Assembly (NCBI RefSeq): GCF_001922305.1
Contig: NZ_CP018839.1
Coordinates: forward strand, 1,178,001-1,242,000
Length of the DNA: 64,000 nucleotides
Reading direction: 5' to 3'
Origin: Thauera chlorobenzoica
GTDB lineage: Bacteria > Pseudomonadota > Gammaproteobacteria > Burkholderiales > Rhodocyclaceae
In this document: positions 62,447-64,000 of the stretch, in pieces
Numbering within the stretch: position 1 is the first letter of the stretch
How the letters are laid out: every line of letters starts with the position of its first letter
Translations under genes and position numbers: made by a program
The notes under the pieces: generated by a model
Seen by the model: only the letters and a program-made list of their open reading frames with translations
What the model was told of the DNA's origin: nothing
Database searches by the model: none

Positions 62447-62944
62447 ATGACCCAGCAGACTTTTTCCGACGAAGATGCGGCGCGCCGCTTCCGCAACGCG
62501 CTCGGCATGTTCGCCACCGGCATCACGGTGGTGACCGCGCGCACCCCCGCCGGTGAACCGATCGGCCTTACGGTGAACTCCTTCAACTCGGTGTCGCTCG
62601 ATCCGCCGCTGATCGTCTGGAGCCTGTCCAACGATCTGCCCAGCCGGCCGCTGTTCGAAGCCTGCGAATATTACGCGATCAACGTCCTTGCCGAAGACCA
62701 GGCCGAGCTTTCGCAGCGCTTCGCCAGCCGTACCGGCGACCGCTTCAGCGGCCTCGAGTACGAGCAGGGCGTCGGTGGCGTGCCGCTGTTCAAGGGCTGC
62801 TGCGCGCGCTTCGAGTGCCGCAATACCGTGCGCCATGCCGGCGGTGATCACGTCGTGTTCATCAGTGAAGTGGTCGGCTTCGACCGCGAGGAGCGCTTGC
62901 CGCTGCTGTATTTCAGCGGCGCCTACCGGCGCCTGGGGGGCTGA
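62447..62944 (+). CDS. Flavin reductase family protein
   Basis: This 165-residue FMN-binding split-barrel protein has MFATGITVVTARTP, GLTVNSFNSVSLDPPLIVWSL and a C-terminal FSGAYRRL. Such proteins supply reduced flavin to two-component monooxygenases. ATG 62447 gives the usual length. No partner monooxygenase is visible in the window. Its end overlaps the convergent right-edge gene by 32 bp. Confidence 0.92.
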   Translation: MTQQTFSDEDAARRFRNALGMFATGITVVTARTPAGEPIGLTVNSFNSVSLDPPLIVWSLSNDLPSRPLFEACEYYAINVLAEDQAELSQRFASRTGDRFSGLEYEQGVGGVPLFKGCCARFECRNTVRHAGGDHVVFISEVVGFDREERLPLLYFSGAYRRLGG

Positions 62945-64000
62945 GCGCGGCAGGCGCACCCGGTTCGCCGGAGGCATCCTCGACCACCTCGATCACGTGC
63001 GGCAGCGATGGGTCGAGCGCGAGCGCCAGCACCGACAGGCGCTGCTGCGCCGCGGCGTGGTCCTCCGGCCGGGCGCTGCGGCTCATCGCCTCGCGGTAGA
63101 AAACACCTCCCGGGTGCAGGTTCCAGGCGCCCGCGGGGATGATCGCGCAGTCGGCGATCACGCCTGCGGCCAGGCGCACCCAGCACAGCAGCACGCCGCG
63201 CGCGGTTTCCACCCGGGCCACGCCCGTGTGCGGCCCCGCCGCGGCGGTGTCGAGCAGCGGGGGCACGTCGTCGGTGAAGGGGTAGCGCATCCGGCTGGCG
63301 CAGTCGGCGACTTCGATCGCCTTGGCGAACAGCCGGGCGGAGACGCGGTGACCGCGGTCGAGCAGCAGGCGTACCAGGGGGGACGCTGCGTGGCGTGCCA
63401 GCGGCCCGGTTTCGGCGGGCTCGCCGGCATAGGTCGGGCGGGCGATGAACTGCGTCCCCGGCCAGCCGCCGACGGTCGTGGCCCAGGCTGCGGCGCTCAG
63501 GGTGCCAAGCAAGGGCGTGGCGCCGCCGCAGGGCGGTCCGCTGGCGCCGAGTGCGATCAGCTCCGCCATGATCGAACCGAGGCTGCCGCCGGCGTTCACC
63601 CGCTCGATGAATTCACCGATGCCGTGGGGCATGCGGATCTGGTTGAAGAAGCCGGCGAGCAACTCGCGCGCGACCAGGTCGAGGACTTCGCCGCCGAGCG
63701 TGAATGCGGATTCCGCGCTGTGGGCGCCGCTCAGGCGGCGGTGGAATTCGGCGAAACGGCTGTGGCGGGCGTCGAAACCGAACTGCTGCGGCCAGTCGAT
63801 CAGCAGGCGGCGCAGGTGGGTGTCGGCGGCTTCGGCCGCCAGTTCGCGCTCGATCGCGAACCGGATGTCGCGGGATGGTGCCGGTTCGCCTGCCGCAGCC
63901 TGGCAAGCGAAGCCGAGCGCGCGGGTATGTGCCCGTGGGCTGTGGCTGGCCTGTTCCCCGAGCTGGCGCAGCGCGGTGGCCGGCTCCAGGCCGATCACCG
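62913..64000 (-). CDS. HupK-like hydrogenase accessory/large-subunit-related protein, N-terminus beyond window
   Basis: About 362 residues of a longer protein, read on the minus strand; the start lies beyond the right edge. The segment AIERELAAEAADTHLRRLLIDWPQQFG is reminiscent of HupK proteins, which resemble the NiFe hydrogenase large subunit but lack its Cys pairs. VSARLFAKAIEVADCASRM and IPAGAWNLHPGGVFYREAMS near the end fit the C-terminal part of such proteins. The assignment rests on memory of the family. A hydrogenase gene cluster would be expected to the right. Confidence 0.5.
   Translation of the reverse strand, partial: VIGLEPATALRQLGEQASHSPRAHTRALGFACQAAAGEPAPSRDIRFAIERELAAEAADTHLRRLLIDWPQQFGFDARHSRFAEFHRRLSGAHSAESAFTLGGEVLDLVARELLAGFFNQIRMPHGIGEFIERVNAGGSLGSIMAELIALGASGPPCGGATPLLGTLSAAAWATTVGGWPGTQFIARPTYAGEPAETGPLARHAASPLVRLLLDRGHRVSARLFAKAIEVADCASRMRYPFTDDVPPLLDTAAAGPHTGVARVETARGVLLCWVRLAAGVIADCAIIPAGAWNLHPGGVFYREAMSRSARPEDHAAAQQRLSVLALALDPSLPHVIEVVEDASGEPGAPAALSPPGAGRRR

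Overview
The window is GC-rich DNA from a betaproteobacterium, most likely Rhodocyclales/Zoogloeaceae (Thauera, Azoarcus or Aromatoleum type). That placement rests on base composition, the gene families and gene orders such as metX-metW and hemW-rdgB-rph next to a kinase and yicC; no database search was run. It looks chromosomal. I found no rRNA, tRNA, prophage or CRISPR array. The first gene is cut by the left edge and the last by the right edge.

Layout. 1-3930: a tight operon with a thermostable-hemolysin-family protein (3' part), an AMP-dependent ligase, a haem-oxygenase-like non-haem iron enzyme, a short-chain dehydrogenase and a periplasmic TPR-like protein. No product is known to me for this gene set, and it is the best candidate here for an undescribed pathway. 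4054-6191: a QseBC/PmrAB-like two-component system. 6456-8144: an AlbA_2/RecG-like regulator followed by 10-bp tandem repeats. 8330-12862: a TetR-controlled membrane-fusion/permease/ATPase ABC exporter, with a broken PIN-toxin/RHH-antitoxin module wedged in front of the ATPase gene. 12875-15090: SMUG1-type uracil-DNA glycosylase and AmpG. 15211-22086: small conserved protein, metW-metX under a SAM-II riboswitch, thiS-thiG-trmB, sppA and a PEBP protein. 22154-23335: PPK2. 23529-30074: a Fur/FecI/FecR-type iron-siderophore receptor operon, then an IstB remnant.

30412-35142: hemW, rdgB, rph, a Ser/Thr kinase and yicC. 35240-39820: a four-gene locus (DUF2946, TonB receptor, Cys/His-bearing BNR-repeat protein, thioredoxin-like) that looks like metal uptake, probably copper. 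39751-43637: EcsC, DsbA/FrnE-like, U32 peptidase (TrhP-like) and an FMN reductase. 43830-45147: amtB with a sigma-54 promoter and an NtrC-type site. 45171-49324: a LysR/MFS divergent pair, an HI0933-type flavoprotein and a thioesterase. 49505-53986: gdhA with a long hairpin in its leader, an MBL hydrolase and a large EF-hand membrane protein. 54026-55780: TRIC/YadS-type protein and nitronate monooxygenase. 55785-60742: an AcoR-like sigma-54 activator divergent from aldB-yiaY (alcohol to aldehyde to acid), with two palindromic activator sites and a matched -24/-12 promoter. 60931-64000: a Cys-rich small protein, mutY, a flavin reductase and part of a HupK-like hydrogenase protein.

Two copies of a dispersed element (11379-11529 and 16224-16305) each fill the gap between a stop codon and the following gene of an operon. 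Together with the 46-bp duplication around the toxin-antitoxin fragment, they are the clearest unexplained structures in the DNA itself.
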